Origin: DUQX01 sp050948825
GTDB lineage: Bacteria > Bacillota > Dethiobacteria > DTU022 > UBA8154
Direction: 5' to 3'
NCBI GenBank assembly: GCA_050948825.1
Contig: JBMNEO010000003.1
Coordinates: forward strand, 186,001-250,000
DNA: 64,000 bases
The notes below the pieces were generated by a model. That model ran no database searches. It had not been told where the DNA came from and worked only from the letters and a program-made list of their open reading frames with translations. Made by a program: the position numbers and the translations under genes. Position 1 is the first letter of the stretch. Every line of letters starts with the position of its first letter. Positions 9,363 to 17,607 of this stretch are shown one piece after another.

Positions 9363-9386
9363 CCTCTCTTTTCCAAAGAAAAGAGG
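9363..9386 (+). promoter_or_regulatory. RNA hairpin that buries the ribosome binding site of the next gene
   Basis: Bases 9363-9372 pair with 9377-9386 (nine pairs, one mismatch, 4-nt loop). The 3' arm contains the AAGAGG that serves as ribosome site for the ATG at 9396, so folding would hide it. Confidence 0.5.
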
Positions 9387-9395
9387 TAAGTTAAT

Positions 9396-10562
9396 ATGCA
9401 AAAGATAACACAAAAACAACTTGATAAAATGCTCAGCCAGTGTTTCCAGGAAGAAGCTCAGCAGGTGGAAGTGCCCTCCAGCAAAAAACTCTGGGCTGAT
9501 CTGCAGCAGCGGATAGACAGCATAGGTATGCAACAAATTGAGGATAAACTTGCGCAACTGCAGCAGGCTCCGCCAAAAAAGAGACAGGTATTTCATAAAG
9601 TGTATAATATCTTTTGGAGGAAACACAAATACCTGACCGGACTTGTTGCCGCCTGCCTGGTAATGTTCATTATTTCATTGCAAGCCGTGCCCACTTCAGG
9701 GATGAGCACTTTCATTCAGAGGTTCTTTGCTTTTATGGGCACTGAGATGAGCACCAAACCGGCTCTGGATGATCAGAATTTTAGTAGCGGAACTCTGAAA
9801 ATGAAAACTGAGGATGCCGCACAAATAGAAGAAAGCGTGGAGAAAAAAGAGTTACCGATAAAAGCAGGTGAAAGGGCGGCTTCCCTGCCTCCTCCCGCCG
9901 AAGGGGCTGTTCCGCAGGAGAGCGCTGAAGCTGAAAGCTATAGCTTATTCATTGGTGAATCCTCAGATCAATTTTTTTCAGTAGAAGAAGAAATTAGTGA
10001 GCAGGAAGAGGGTCTGGCTCAAGGTCAGGAACACGAAGAAGAACAAGGTCCGGGGTTAGAACAGGAGCAGGGTCGGGGACAGGGTGATAGTGATAGACAG
10101 GGTTCCGCTCAAAACGCCATGCTGGAGGAAACCTTACAAGAATCGGTACTTTATGAAAAAGAATTATTTATTTCAGAGCTAAATAATTGTAAATACCTCG
10201 CTCCGGAAAATATCTGGCGGATCGATTCTGTTCCCGAAGGCTTTGCTTTTAATGAGGCTCTTATCTCCAGAACCGATACTTTTCTCCATAGCGTATCTCA
10301 GAAATATATAAACGAGGAAGAAAAAGTTATCTCGTTAACCCAGAAATTTTTCCAAAGCAGAGTACCCGGGGATACGGAATTAACAACATCCGACTGCCTG
10401 GCACATCCCATCCAGGTTGGCCATTACAACGGATACATCATTTGTGACGAGAACGGTTTTTATACAATAACGTGGAAACAAAATAATTCTATCGTTACAT
10501 TATCCGGGCAGTTGGAAGAAAAGGAGCTTTTTGATATAATAGATGCCTTGAAAGAATCTTAA
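9396..10562 (+). CDS. Probable membrane-bound anti-sigma factor
   Basis: A 388-residue protein. The N-terminal ~70 residues are cytoplasmic-type and helical, matching where anti-sigma domains lie. One membrane helix follows near 75-95 (YLTGLVAACLVMFIISL). The extracellular part has an acidic, low-complexity stretch near 200-245 rich in Glu, Gln and Gly (from direct DNA repeats at about 10010-10110), then a folded C-terminal domain of ~130 residues resembling the DUF4367 type. The role is inferred from position behind the ECF sigma gene and this topology; the N-terminus lacks a clear HxxxCxxC zinc motif. Its ribosome site is in a hairpin. Confidence 0.7.
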   Translation: MQKITQKQLDKMLSQCFQEEAQQVEVPSSKKLWADLQQRIDSIGMQQIEDKLAQLQQAPPKKRQVFHKVYNIFWRKHKYLTGLVAACLVMFIISLQAVPTSGMSTFIQRFFAFMGTEMSTKPALDDQNFSSGTLKMKTEDAAQIEESVEKKELPIKAGERAASLPPPAEGAVPQESAEAESYSLFIGESSDQFFSVEEEISEQEEGLAQGQEHEEEQGPGLEQEQGRGQGDSDRQGSAQNAMLEETLQESVLYEKELFISELNNCKYLAPENIWRIDSVPEGFAFNEALISRTDTFLHSVSQKYINEEEKVISLTQKFFQSRVPGDTELTTSDCLAHPIQVGHYNGYIICDENGFYTITWKQNNSIVTLSGQLEEKELFDIIDALKES

Positions 10563-10587
10563 ATCGCTTTTGGAGAGGTTTATTGCG

Positions 10588-11751
10588 ATGAAAGCGATAT
10601 CTAAAACGATATCTATTGATATTTCTCAATTAAAACCCGGTATGATTCTGGCTCAAGATATTCGGGACAACCCAAACGGGATTGTTTTACTTTCTGCATG
10701 TAGTAAAATAACAGCAAAAGCGCTCCGGGCTATCAGGAAGTTTAATGTCCAGGGAAAATGCTTAATATATGCCGGCGAGGTTGACGAAGCCAATAAGGCC
10801 GATGAGAGTAAAGACTTTCTAGAGGATCTTCATCAAAGAAAAATAAAGCAGAAAATTAGCAATCAAATTCCAAAAAGTATTAACAAAAAAAAGCTTCAGG
10901 CGAAAAAAATTTACAAGGACACCTTTAATACTGTAAAAGATTTTTATAATAAGTCCGGTATTAACGCAAAGGTAGATTTATATGACATAACTAAAGCTGC
11001 TGAGAGTATCGCTGGTGAAATTATCCGTAATCATCAGGTGTTATTACAAATCGCTTTACTCAAAGCTGTAGATAACTATACTTTTTCCCATGCGGTACAT
11101 GTTTCTATTTATGTATCATCCCTGGCCAAGTTTTTGAATTTCACAACCAAACAACTCCAGGAAATAAGCCTTGCAGGTCTCCTTCATGATATTGGGAAGG
11201 TGGATATTCCTTTTGAAATAGTAAACAAACCCGGCAAGTTATCGGATTCAGAATTTGAGGTTATGAAAGGTCATGTCCGTTACAGCTATAATCGCGTCTG
11301 TAATTTCAGCGGGTTGAGCGATAATGTGCTGAGCGCTATTTTGCAGCACCACGAAAGGATGGATGGCAGCGGCTATTTACAAAAATTAAGGGGGGGGCAA
11401 ATACATCACTGGGCCCGCCTCTTAGCAATAGCTGATGTCTATGATGCTATTACTACTGACCGGGTCTACAGGAATGCTCTCCTTCCGCATGAGGGCGCAG
11501 AGATACTTATGGGGAACAGCGGTAAACTGGATATGCAGTACCTCAACATTTTTCTCCGCAATATGACCTTTTATCCCGTCGGCTGTAAGGTTGTTTTAAG
11601 TACCGGTGAAATAGGAACAGTGGTGGCCCTGCACCCCAATATGCCTTTGCGTCCTGTTATCCGGATCACTGAAAAAGACAGTAAAGATCTACGCACCATT
11701 AACCTCTTAGACAATCTTACCACATTTATAACCAGTATAGTTAAAGAGTAG
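10588..11751 (+). CDS. HD-GYP domain protein, probable cyclic-di-GMP phosphodiesterase
   Basis: About 387 residues. An N-terminal ~120-residue region (DUF3391-like, with IDISQLKPGMILAQDI) precedes a full HD-GYP domain. Visible motifs are SHAVHVSIY, LAGLLHDIGKVDIP and HHERMDGSGY, then AIADVYDAITTDRVY. Metal-binding His/Asp residues are all present. The third residue of the GYP signature is Leu instead of Pro (GYL), a mild departure. The ATG at 10588 has GGAGAGG 10 nt upstream. The TTG at 10570 overlaps that ribosome site and is rejected. It lies 25 nt after the anti-sigma gene and may be co-transcribed, tying the regulon to c-di-GMP. Confidence 0.9.
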   Translation: MKAISKTISIDISQLKPGMILAQDIRDNPNGIVLLSACSKITAKALRAIRKFNVQGKCLIYAGEVDEANKADESKDFLEDLHQRKIKQKISNQIPKSINKKKLQAKKIYKDTFNTVKDFYNKSGINAKVDLYDITKAAESIAGEIIRNHQVLLQIALLKAVDNYTFSHAVHVSIYVSSLAKFLNFTTKQLQEISLAGLLHDIGKVDIPFEIVNKPGKLSDSEFEVMKGHVRYSYNRVCNFSGLSDNVLSAILQHHERMDGSGYLQKLRGGQIHHWARLLAIADVYDAITTDRVYRNALLPHEGAEILMGNSGKLDMQYLNIFLRNMTFYPVGCKVVLSTGEIGTVVALHPNMPLRPVIRITEKDSKDLRTINLLDNLTTFITSIVKE

Positions 11752-11764
11752 TTCATCAGTAAAA

Positions 11765-11788
11765 GGGAAAGGGAAAGGGAAAGGGAAA
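11765..11788 (+). repeat. Four tandem GGGAAA hexamers upstream of azlC
   Basis: Four exact copies of GGGAAA stand in a purine-only tract about 27-50 nt before the azlC ATG. Each unit resembles a weak Shine-Dalgarno sequence and copy number could slip. Confidence 0.85.
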
Positions 11789-11814
11789 AGAGTAAAAGGA
11801 AAAACATAACACCC

Positions 11815-12576
11815 ATGCTTTTTAATTTTTCAAACCGAAAATCCCAGGGGAAAACCTTACCGGATAATATATATGGAAATGAAACAAAGAATAAAATAAA
11901 GAATGAAATAAAAAGCGGTTTCCTAAAAAGTATTCCCGTTGTTTTGGGCTATTTCCCAATAGGTTTTGCCTTTGGCATACTCGCGGCAAATGCGGGAATG
12001 AGTATTCTGGAGGTTTTCCTCATGTCACTGCTCGTTTACGCCGGCTCTGCCCAACTCATTGCTGTAGGCCTTCTTGAAAACCAGGCGGGGTTGTTAACGC
12101 TTACCGTTACTACTTTTTTGGTTAACCTGCGGCACCTGCTTATGAGTGCTGCACTGGCCCCATCCCTTGGGCATCTGGGACGTTTACAGCAGGCTTTTTT
12201 CGCTTACGAACTCACCGATGAAGTCTTTGCCGTGCACAGTATAGACTTTGAAAATGAAAAATTGCCCCCCCAAAAAAGAATTTTTGTGACCAATACAACT
12301 GCCCACCTTTCATGGATCAGCAGTTCTATCCTCGGTGCATGGACGGGCTCTATGCTTACCAACCTGGAAGCCTGGGGAATTGACTACGCCTTACCCGCTA
12401 TGTTCATTTCCCTGCTTGTCCTTCAAATAAGGACCCGCAAGCATATTGCCGTAGCAGTAATATCATTATTGCTTTCCACCCTGCTCTTCCGGGGTTTCGG
12501 CGGTCACTGGCACATTATTATCGCTACCCTGATAGGTGCATCCATCGGGCTCGCACTACAAAAAACCAGGTTTTGA
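11815..12576 (+). CDS. azlC: AzlC family branched-chain amino acid exporter subunit
   Basis: A 253-residue membrane protein with about seven hydrophobic segments. The hallmark start of the AzlC domain (SIPVVLGYFPIGFAFG) is near residue 42, followed by LLVYAGSAQLIAVG and NLRHLLMSAALAP. AzlC with the small AzlD forms a permease that exports branched-chain amino acids or their analogues. The N-terminal ~35 residues before the domain are polar and longer than usual, so an internal start is possible; the annotated ATG has only the purine-rich hexamer tract upstream. The partner azlD follows after a 129-nt gap. Confidence 0.9.
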   Translation: MLFNFSNRKSQGKTLPDNIYGNETKNKIKNEIKSGFLKSIPVVLGYFPIGFAFGILAANAGMSILEVFLMSLLVYAGSAQLIAVGLLENQAGLLTLTVTTFLVNLRHLLMSAALAPSLGHLGRLQQAFFAYELTDEVFAVHSIDFENEKLPPQKRIFVTNTTAHLSWISSSILGAWTGSMLTNLEAWGIDYALPAMFISLLVLQIRTRKHIAVAVISLLLSTLLFRGFGGHWHIIIATLIGASIGLALQKTRF

Positions 12577-12674
12577 AAGATACGGCACCCTGACCCGGCA
12601 TACTCTATCTCTATCTTCAACCTCTTTAATCTTACTAAAACAGTTTTGAAAAATACAGCGCCTTGATCCGGCTT
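12567..12674 (+). repeat. Imperfect 34-bp direct repeat between azlC and azlD
   Basis: The segment 12567-12601, which includes the end of azlC, is repeated with several substitutions at 12641-12674. A past duplication probably explains the unusually long azlC-azlD spacer. Confidence 0.7.
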
Positions 12675-12705
12675 CCAGCACAATAAACAAAGGGAAGTAA
12701 AAGCT

Positions 12706-13038
12706 ATGCATTATGCCTCAGAAAAAATTATACTGGCAATTTTCCTCATGGCAGCGGTAACCTATCTTCCCCGGTTTCTGCCCCTCTTTTTTCTGTCCCG
12801 CAGGAAACTTGCCCCGCTCGCCGAGATCTGGCTTTCCTATGTACCCGTAGCTGTACTGGCATCTTTGCTTGGCCCCGCTTTACTAATGGCAGAAGGCAAA
12901 CTAACCATTCGGATAACTGAAAACATATATTTCTGGGCAGCCCTGCCCTCATTTGTCGTCGCATTATCTACCAAAAACATGTTTTTGACTGTACTTGCGG
13001 GGATGGTAAGCACAGCACTCCTGAGGTTGTTAACATAA
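12706..13038 (+). CDS. azlD: AzlD domain protein
   Basis: A 110-residue protein with four hydrophobic segments matching AzlD (TYLPRFLPLFFLSRRKLAP, YVPVAVLASLLGPAL, then LTVLAGMVSTALLR). AzlD partners AzlC in the branched-chain amino acid exporter at the cytoplasmic membrane. The ATG is preceded by AAAGGGAAG about 9 nt upstream. Rightward transcription ends before the tRNA-Ala gene; no clear terminator was seen. Confidence 0.9.
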   Translation: MHYASEKIILAIFLMAAVTYLPRFLPLFFLSRRKLAPLAEIWLSYVPVAVLASLLGPALLMAEGKLTIRITENIYFWAALPSFVVALSTKNMFLTVLAGMVSTALLRLLT

Positions 13039-13110
13039 CCAGGGCACATTATCGCATTAACCACAGATTAAATAAAAGAGCATTTAGGCCTGGTTTCTTT
13101 AACCCCTTAA

Positions 13111-13176
13111 CCCCCACCTGCTATAATTCTGCTATAATTTCAGGCCCTTGTCTTTTATGCCCCCACCTGTTATAAT
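13111..13176 (+). promoter_or_regulatory. Promoter of tRNA-Ala, with a duplicated -10 context
   Basis: TTGTCT (13148-13153) and TATAAT (13171-13176) with 17-bp spacing sit about 24 bp before the tRNA. The 17-bp stretch ending in this -10 (13160-13176) is also present at 13111-13127 with one mismatch, suggesting a duplicated promoter. Confidence 0.65.
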
Positions 13177-13199
13177 AATAAAGCGTAAAGTAATAACAC

Positions 13200-13275
13200 G
13201 GGCCCGTAGCTCAGATGGGAGAGCGCTAGAATCGCACTCTAGAGGTCAGGGGTTCAACTCCCCTCGGGTCCACCA
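13200..13275 (+). tRNA. tRNA-Ala (anticodon CGC)
   Basis: A complete 76-nt cloverleaf can be drawn. The 7-bp acceptor stem includes the G3-U70 pair that marks alanine tRNAs. The D-stem is GCTC/GAGC, and the 5-bp anticodon stem CTAGA/TCTAG holds the loop ATCGCAC with anticodon CGC at 13234-13236. The T-stem is AGGGG/CCCCT, and CCA is encoded. The 3' part from the anticodon loop onward is the attachment site of the integrative element that follows. Confidence 0.95.
13230..13275 (+). repeat. Left attachment repeat (attL) within tRNA-Ala
   Basis: This 46-bp copy is identical to 21401-21446 at an offset of 8171 bp. Base 13229 differs from its counterpart 21400, and base 13276 from 21447, so the identity is exactly delimited. 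Confidence 0.93.
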
Positions 13276-13325
13276 GCGATAAAAAGGGCATCCGTTAAAA
13301 TCCCAAAATATAAAAAATCACCGAA

Positions 13326-13345
13326 TACGGCAGTTTTTTACGGCA
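13326..13345 (+). repeat. TACGGCA motifs near the left element end (possible integrase arm sites)
   Basis: TACGGCAGTTTT at 13326 is followed at 13339 by a second TACGGCA. The same 12-mer recurs at 15410 and 21278, all within the element. Confidence 0.5.
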
Positions 13346-13410
13346 AAAGAAAAAGCCGGTATATTAACCGGCTAATTGTCTCTGAATCCCTTGCTTTTAG
13401 CAGGGGATTC
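13340..13410 (-). terminator. Hairpins at the end of the integrase gene
   Basis: Two minus-strand hairpins follow the integrase stop. The stem of GAATCCC/GGGATTC (13384-13410) abuts the stop codon. AGCCGG/CCGGCT (about 13352-13371), followed by TTTTTC, is the more typical terminator. They may shield the tRNA from integrase transcription. Confidence 0.7.
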
Positions 13411-14553
13411 TTATACATAAGCACTTAACGCCTCTCCCATTACCTCTGCCACTTTACCGCTCATCTTATCTGTTACATGGGCATAGATATTGCCTGTTAC
13501 TCCTATATTGCTATGCCCTAAACTTGCCGATACTGTTTTAAGGTCAACCCCTTTTTCCAGAGCTATTGTTGTGAAGGTATGCCTTAGACCATGAAAGGAG
13601 AAATCCTCTATCCCTGCTCTTTCTGTAAGCCGTTTAAACGTCCTGGAGAAGGCCACCGGGCATAATGGGGTTCCGTCCTCTTTACAAAAAACAAGGTCAT
13701 GTCCTCTGTAATAGGCATCCCCTAAAAGGTCTTTATGCTCCTTCTGCTTCCATCCATGCTTTTTTAACTCACTCATTACTGATTTATGAACGCTTACTTT
13801 TCGCTTAGAATTTGCGTTTTTAGTTTTCCCCACTTGTATTCCTTTTTCCTTTGTCCTGTTTAATGCTTGTTCAATGGTAATAGTATTGTCTTTAAAATTA
13901 ACATGCCGCCATTCCAGGGCCAGCAATTCGCCCCGCCTTATACCAGTAGAGAGGTCAAGAAGTATAGCTGCATAATGCTTAGATTTTTTTGCTTCGGCCA
14001 TTAATTTTTCCCGATCTTCAGGGGAGAGATGTTTAACTTCCTTTTTATCCTGTTCCGGCAGGTCTATTCCTTCTGCTGGATTATCGGTTCTAATACCTTC
14101 ACGAATTGCCTTTCTCATGCAGTTATTAATCAGGGTGTAAATCAGTCTAACTGTCCTGGGGGATAAATTTTCCTTTTGGTATTTATTGCTAATTAGCCTT
14201 TGAATATCGCTATGGCTTACCTGTTTAACTAATTTATCCCCTATGGTATTGTAAACATGCTTCAACGTGTACCCATAACTTTCCCTGGTGGAATCAGCTA
14301 TCATCTTATTTTCTAAAACTTGCTCCATCCATTGTTTTAATGTCAGTTTAGAATAATCCTTGAATTTGCCATGCTGTTCTACCTGCTTTAACGCCTCTTC
14401 CATTTTTAACCTTGCTTCATCCTCTGTTCTACCGTAGAAAGACTTCCGCTTCTTATTGCCGTATTCGTCAAGTATGAAACAATCTGCCGCCCATGTCCCG
14501 TTTTTCCTCTGATACACTGTCCCTTTACCGTTCTTAGCCCTTTTTCTTGCCAT
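13411..14553 (-). CDS. Tyrosine-family site-specific integrase
   Basis: A 380-residue phage-type integrase. An N-terminal AP2-like arm-binding domain (residues 1-60, GKGTVYQRKNGTWAADCF) and a SAM-like core-binding domain (about 65-160) precede the catalytic domain. Active-site residues can be placed: Arg206 or 207 (TGIRRGEL), His321 and Arg324 (HGLRHTF), His347 (LGHSNI) and Tyr357 (NIYAHV). It would recombine the 46-bp attL and attR copies. Transcription runs toward the tRNA. The start ATG is 14553. A perfect-consensus promoter lies upstream, overlapped by the divergent small gene. Confidence 0.95.
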   Translation of the reverse strand: MARKRAKNGKGTVYQRKNGTWAADCFILDEYGNKKRKSFYGRTEDEARLKMEEALKQVEQHGKFKDYSKLTLKQWMEQVLENKMIADSTRESYGYTLKHVYNTIGDKLVKQVSHSDIQRLISNKYQKENLSPRTVRLIYTLINNCMRKAIREGIRTDNPAEGIDLPEQDKKEVKHLSPEDREKLMAEAKKSKHYAAILLDLSTGIRRGELLALEWRHVNFKDNTITIEQALNRTKEKGIQVGKTKNANSKRKVSVHKSVMSELKKHGWKQKEHKDLLGDAYYRGHDLVFCKEDGTPLCPVAFSRTFKRLTERAGIEDFSFHGLRHTFTTIALEKGVDLKTVSASLGHSNIGVTGNIYAHVTDKMSGKVAEVMGEALSAYV

Positions 14554-14588
14554 TGTTTTTAGCCTCCCTTTTTAAAGCTGTTACCATT

Positions 14589-14617
14589 ATTATATCAAAG
14601 GTGACACCGTATGTCAA
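14589..14617 (-). promoter_or_regulatory. Perfect-consensus promoter of the integrase with central palindrome
   Basis: On the minus strand TTGACA (14612-14617) and TATAAT (14589-14594) are both exact and spaced 17 bp. The spacer contains the palindrome GGTGACACC (14600-14608). The -35 box overlaps codons 1-3 of the rightward 39-residue gene, and the palindrome overlaps its ribosome site. Confidence 0.85.
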
Positions 14618-14730
14618 CTGTTATCGAAAAAATAGACGATTTTCGTTTTGAAAATCGCTTTGAATCAAGGGCAGCAGCTATTAAATTTTTAATTGAAGAG
14701 GCATTGAAGAAGGGAATAAAGACCAACTAA
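14611..14730 (+). CDS. 39-residue ribbon-helix-helix-like protein
   Basis: A very small gene that is easily missed. The protein begins M-S-T-V-I-E-K-I-D-D-F and has the pattern of an Arc/CopG-type fold: a beta-strand (DDFRFENRFES) then a helix (RAAAIKFLIEEALKKG). AAAGGTG lies 7-8 nt before the ATG. It is divergent from the integrase and its 5' end lies inside the integrase promoter. Its stop codon directly abuts the convergent stop of the lipoprotein gene. A role as repressor of the integrase promoter, binding the GGTGACACC palindrome, is inferred from position only. Confidence 0.7.
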   Translation: MSTVIEKIDDFRFENRFESRAAAIKFLIEEALKKGIKTN

Positions 14731-15177
14731 TTATTGTCTAGTTAATATAAATTGGCTTTTATCTTCTAAATCATCAGTAAAATCATCCGGCCTTCTCCAT
14801 TCTCCGTTATTCAAATATTCACCCATACGAATTTGAATTTTATCATCAGTTAGAAAACGAATTATCATTCGTATTGGAGTTTCTTCTTCTATGTCTGTTT
14901 GCTTATTTATCCCTATGAAATCTAAATGTATAGGTTCTTGAGTATCGTCAATACGCCAGTTTAATTGTATATCTTCAATACTTTCAACAGCAATATTGCC
15001 CGTTGTTAACATCATGCCACCATCACTATTGAAGATAAAACTGCCTGAACCATCGGTTGCTTGCCATTCGCCCACCAACATTTCTTCAATGGAAGATTCT
15101 TTTTCTTCGCATCCCATAACCACAATCGACAACATCATCAAAACAATAATCATTATTAACAAAAAACATTTACGCAT
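14731..15177 (-). CDS. Small lipoprotein, unknown function
   Basis: About 148 residues with a lipoprotein signal (MRKCFLLIMIIVLMMLS then VVMGCEEKE). The mature part has a lipocalin-like/DUF5640 flavour: MLVGEWQATDGSGSFIFN early, then short beta-strand patterns. The family is not certain. GGAGGTG lies 6 nt before the ATG at 15177; an ATG at 15192 precedes that ribosome site and is rejected. It is cargo of the integrative element, predicted to sit on the outer face of the membrane. Confidence 0.75.
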   Translation of the reverse strand: MRKCFLLIMIIVLMMLSIVVMGCEEKESSIEEMLVGEWQATDGSGSFIFNSDGGMMLTTGNIAVESIEDIQLNWRIDDTQEPIHLDFIGINKQTDIEEETPIRMIIRFLTDDKIQIRMGEYLNNGEWRRPDDFTDDLEDKSQFILTRQ

Positions 15178-15871
15178 ACCATTCACCTCCAATTTATGTA
15201 AAATATCAGGTTGATACCCCTAAGTTAAAGCCTGTCTAAAATAACACGTATATTATATATCGTAACACATTTTATAACTATTCACTTCATGAACGGCTAT
15301 AAATACCGTTGAATTGTCATTGCCAGTCTAATGTTACTTGAGAACAAATCAAGCGGTCATGCCCTGAACGCCGTATTTATGCTTATTGATAATGCTTTAC
15401 GGTATAATTTACGGCAGTTTTTCTCCTTGTTATTGCCTCTTTTTTTACCCCCCCGGGGGACTTAGTTTACATAAGGCGGAGAGATCCCCCTAGCGATAAC
15501 TTCAATTTTCAAAAGTGATTTTTCATCAAAACATAGATAATAAAGAAGTTGAACATTGTATAAACCCCGAATTAATCATCATTGAAGCAGTTTATAGGCA
15601 AAATTTTACCCCTTGAAACTGCCCTCAATCCCCATATAATCAGCATTTAATGGTAATTTTACCTTTTTTACCCCTCTCTCATGTCCCCGTAGAGGCGTTT
15701 TTTTATGCCGGGGAATGGTAATGTAATATGCCTGTTTTAATTTTAAACGCCAGCACGAAGCCATTAGGGCACTCTACGAAGTTAATTTTTGGCATGTAAT
15801 ACGGTATTTATTGCATACCTGAAATATAAACTTATATACCCGGCAGTAAGAATCTTCCCTTTTTATTATTA
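15178..15871. other. Non-coding stretch inside the element
   Basis: About 690 nt without a convincing gene. It holds TACGGTA/TACGGCAGTTTT motifs (15398-15421) like those at both element ends, a short inverted repeat AACGG/CCGTT (about 15291-15312), and a hairpin-like CCCCG/CGGGG segment around 15685-15713. It is AT-rich and could include an origin or regulatory RNA, but nothing specific is visible. Confidence 0.45.
15398..15421 (+). repeat. Internal TACGGCA motifs
   Basis: TACGGTA (15398-15404) and TACGGCAGTTTT (15410-15421) match the motifs near the element ends and share their orientation. Confidence 0.5.
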
Positions 15872-16879
15872 TTATTTTAGTTTACTAAAATCAACTATAA
15901 AACTGGCTGACATTTCTTTTCCTGCATATAAAAATATAAGTGTAGCAGGTTCATCAAAGTTAATCTCATTTACTGGATAATATACATGATAAACTTTATA
16001 ATAAGCTGGATCGTTGGGCCAGGTGGAAGTTCTTTCGGCAAATTGCATTAATTCCTTTATATCTGAAGGTTGAATTATTTTATTGTTTTGCTCTAGAACA
16101 AAATGAAAAGTACTGCCCATTATTATTGAAGTACCATAGGTTTTCAATTCAAAAGCAAAATTATTAGGTATTAACCTTTTTGCTTCTGTTAGAGTCAATT
16201 CTCTATATTTGATATCCTCAAGTACGGATGCTCTCATTATGATGAAATAAGGAGTTTGCGCCCATGCCTCGGGAGTAAAATCAAATAGATTACTTTTTTC
16301 AACCGGAAGTTTAAATATAGAATTATTAAGTCTGTTAACATTGGCATATCCCTTTTTACCTTCGGTTATTGCTTCTAAAATTATGGTATCACTTGGATTT
16401 AATAATTTGTTTTTGTTATTCATTATTTCTTCTGTGATTAGTTCCTCTTGCTCTGATTCAAATACTTTAATCACTGTACCTTCTTGGGAAATGGTTGCTA
16501 TTCTATTTACCTGATCCCAGCTAACATTCGCTCCCAATGATTCGCCTACAAACCTTGTTGGTACAAATGTTCTCCCATCAATAATCGTTGCTGGAACATC
16601 AAGTTCAATAATATTCTCGTTTACTGTTGCAGTTTTGGAATCAATGGTTAGTTTTACTGTTATATCCCCCCTGGTTCCCGTTACCGTTCTTGTTTCACCA
16701 TCCCAGGCCACAACTGCCCCTAATGCCTCAAATATTCCCCTCATAGGCACTAAGAATCTACCGTCAACAATTTCCCCCTCTAAAGATATTTCTGTTGCTA
16801 AAGCGGGAACTGCAAATTGTAATGCGATTATTATAGTTAATAACCCAAAAACAGCCTTTATTTTCCATCTACCAAGCAT
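15872..16879 (-). CDS. Secreted protein with copper-amine-oxidase N-terminal-like (stalk) domain
   Basis: A 335-residue protein with a Sec signal (FGLLTIIIALQFAVPALA, cleavage near residue 29). A complete stalk-domain repeat follows (VDGRFLVPMRGIFEALGAVVAWDGETR, then IIDGRTFVPTRFVGESLGANVSWD) to about residue 133. The remaining ~200 residues are unfamiliar and lack an enzyme signature. Such stalk domains in Clostridia are surface modules, not copper enzymes. GGGAGG lies about 7 nt before the ATG. It follows the lipoprotein gene ending at 16918 by 38 nt and is probably in the same operon. Confidence 0.82.
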   Translation of the reverse strand: MLGRWKIKAVFGLLTIIIALQFAVPALATEISLEGEIVDGRFLVPMRGIFEALGAVVAWDGETRTVTGTRGDITVKLTIDSKTATVNENIIELDVPATIIDGRTFVPTRFVGESLGANVSWDQVNRIATISQEGTVIKVFESEQEELITEEIMNNKNKLLNPSDTIILEAITEGKKGYANVNRLNNSIFKLPVEKSNLFDFTPEAWAQTPYFIIMRASVLEDIKYRELTLTEAKRLIPNNFAFELKTYGTSIIMGSTFHFVLEQNNKIIQPSDIKELMQFAERTSTWPNDPAYYKVYHVYYPVNEINFDEPATLIFLYAGKEMSASFIVDFSKLK

Positions 16880-16917
16880 GAAAATTCCTCCCTTTATATG
16901 TAATTATATAAATGTGC

Positions 16918-17607
16918 TTAATTTCTATATTTTTCAGGTAACGGTTTTTCGATAAAACTATTTCGCCAGTTGTTATAATTTGGGTTTTTCCATGTTTTGC
17001 CATCATAGAAAGTTGCCTCATACACACAAGCTAAAATATAATGTATATTGTGTGGATCGGAAAGTTTCCAGCCCTTATTCTTTCCGTACGTTTTCCCAGG
17101 CAAAACGTTTGCATCTTCTGCTATTCCAATTTTTTCATAATCACCGCCTGAAAAGTCCCAACTCCATTCAATCTTAACCGGATAGCCATTTTCATCGTAA
17201 GCCAGCATTCCTACTTTGTAATCTCTTATGGTTTCATCTGAATTATTTTGTATTACAATCTCTACTAAATCAGGATATAAAGTTTTATGCTTGGTGTCTT
17301 GAACTAATATATTAGTACTTATTACGGAAACTAATTCTTCGTCCAATATTTCTGTTTCGGCAACAATTGGTTCTTCATAAGAGTCCTTTTTTTCTACTTC
17401 AGCCGTTAATTGCTTGATTTCCTCTCTTAGCTTTTCGTTTTCTTTCTCTAATGCAGTAATCGTTTCTTGTAATTCAATAAGTTCTTCATCTGTAATCATA
17501 GCTTGAGATGTTAATTGAGATTCCTCTGTAGCTAAATCTTCAGGCCCACAGCCTATAATCAATAAAATAAAAACTAAAACTATTAACAACAAGCAATTCC
17601 TCTTCAT
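16918..17607 (-). CDS. Lipoprotein with coiled coil and DUF5780-like domain
   Basis: A 229-residue protein with a lipoprotein signal (LLLIVLVFILLIIGCGPED). A coiled coil lies near residues 45-72 (ITALEKENEKLREEIKQL). The C-terminal domain resembles DUF5780 (LVEIVIQNNSDETIRDYKVG, then LACVYEATFYDGKTWKNP). It would be anchored on the outer membrane face. GGAGG stands 8 nt before the ATG, within the end of the upstream 32-codon frame whose TGA directly precedes the ATG, so translation is probably coupled. It is element cargo with unknown function. Confidence 0.78.
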   Translation of the reverse strand: MKRNCLLLIVLVFILLIIGCGPEDLATEESQLTSQAMITDEELIELQETITALEKENEKLREEIKQLTAEVEKKDSYEEPIVAETEILDEELVSVISTNILVQDTKHKTLYPDLVEIVIQNNSDETIRDYKVGMLAYDENGYPVKIEWSWDFSGGDYEKIGIAEDANVLPGKTYGKNKGWKLSDPHNIHYILACVYEATFYDGKTWKNPNYNNWRNSFIEKPLPEKYRN

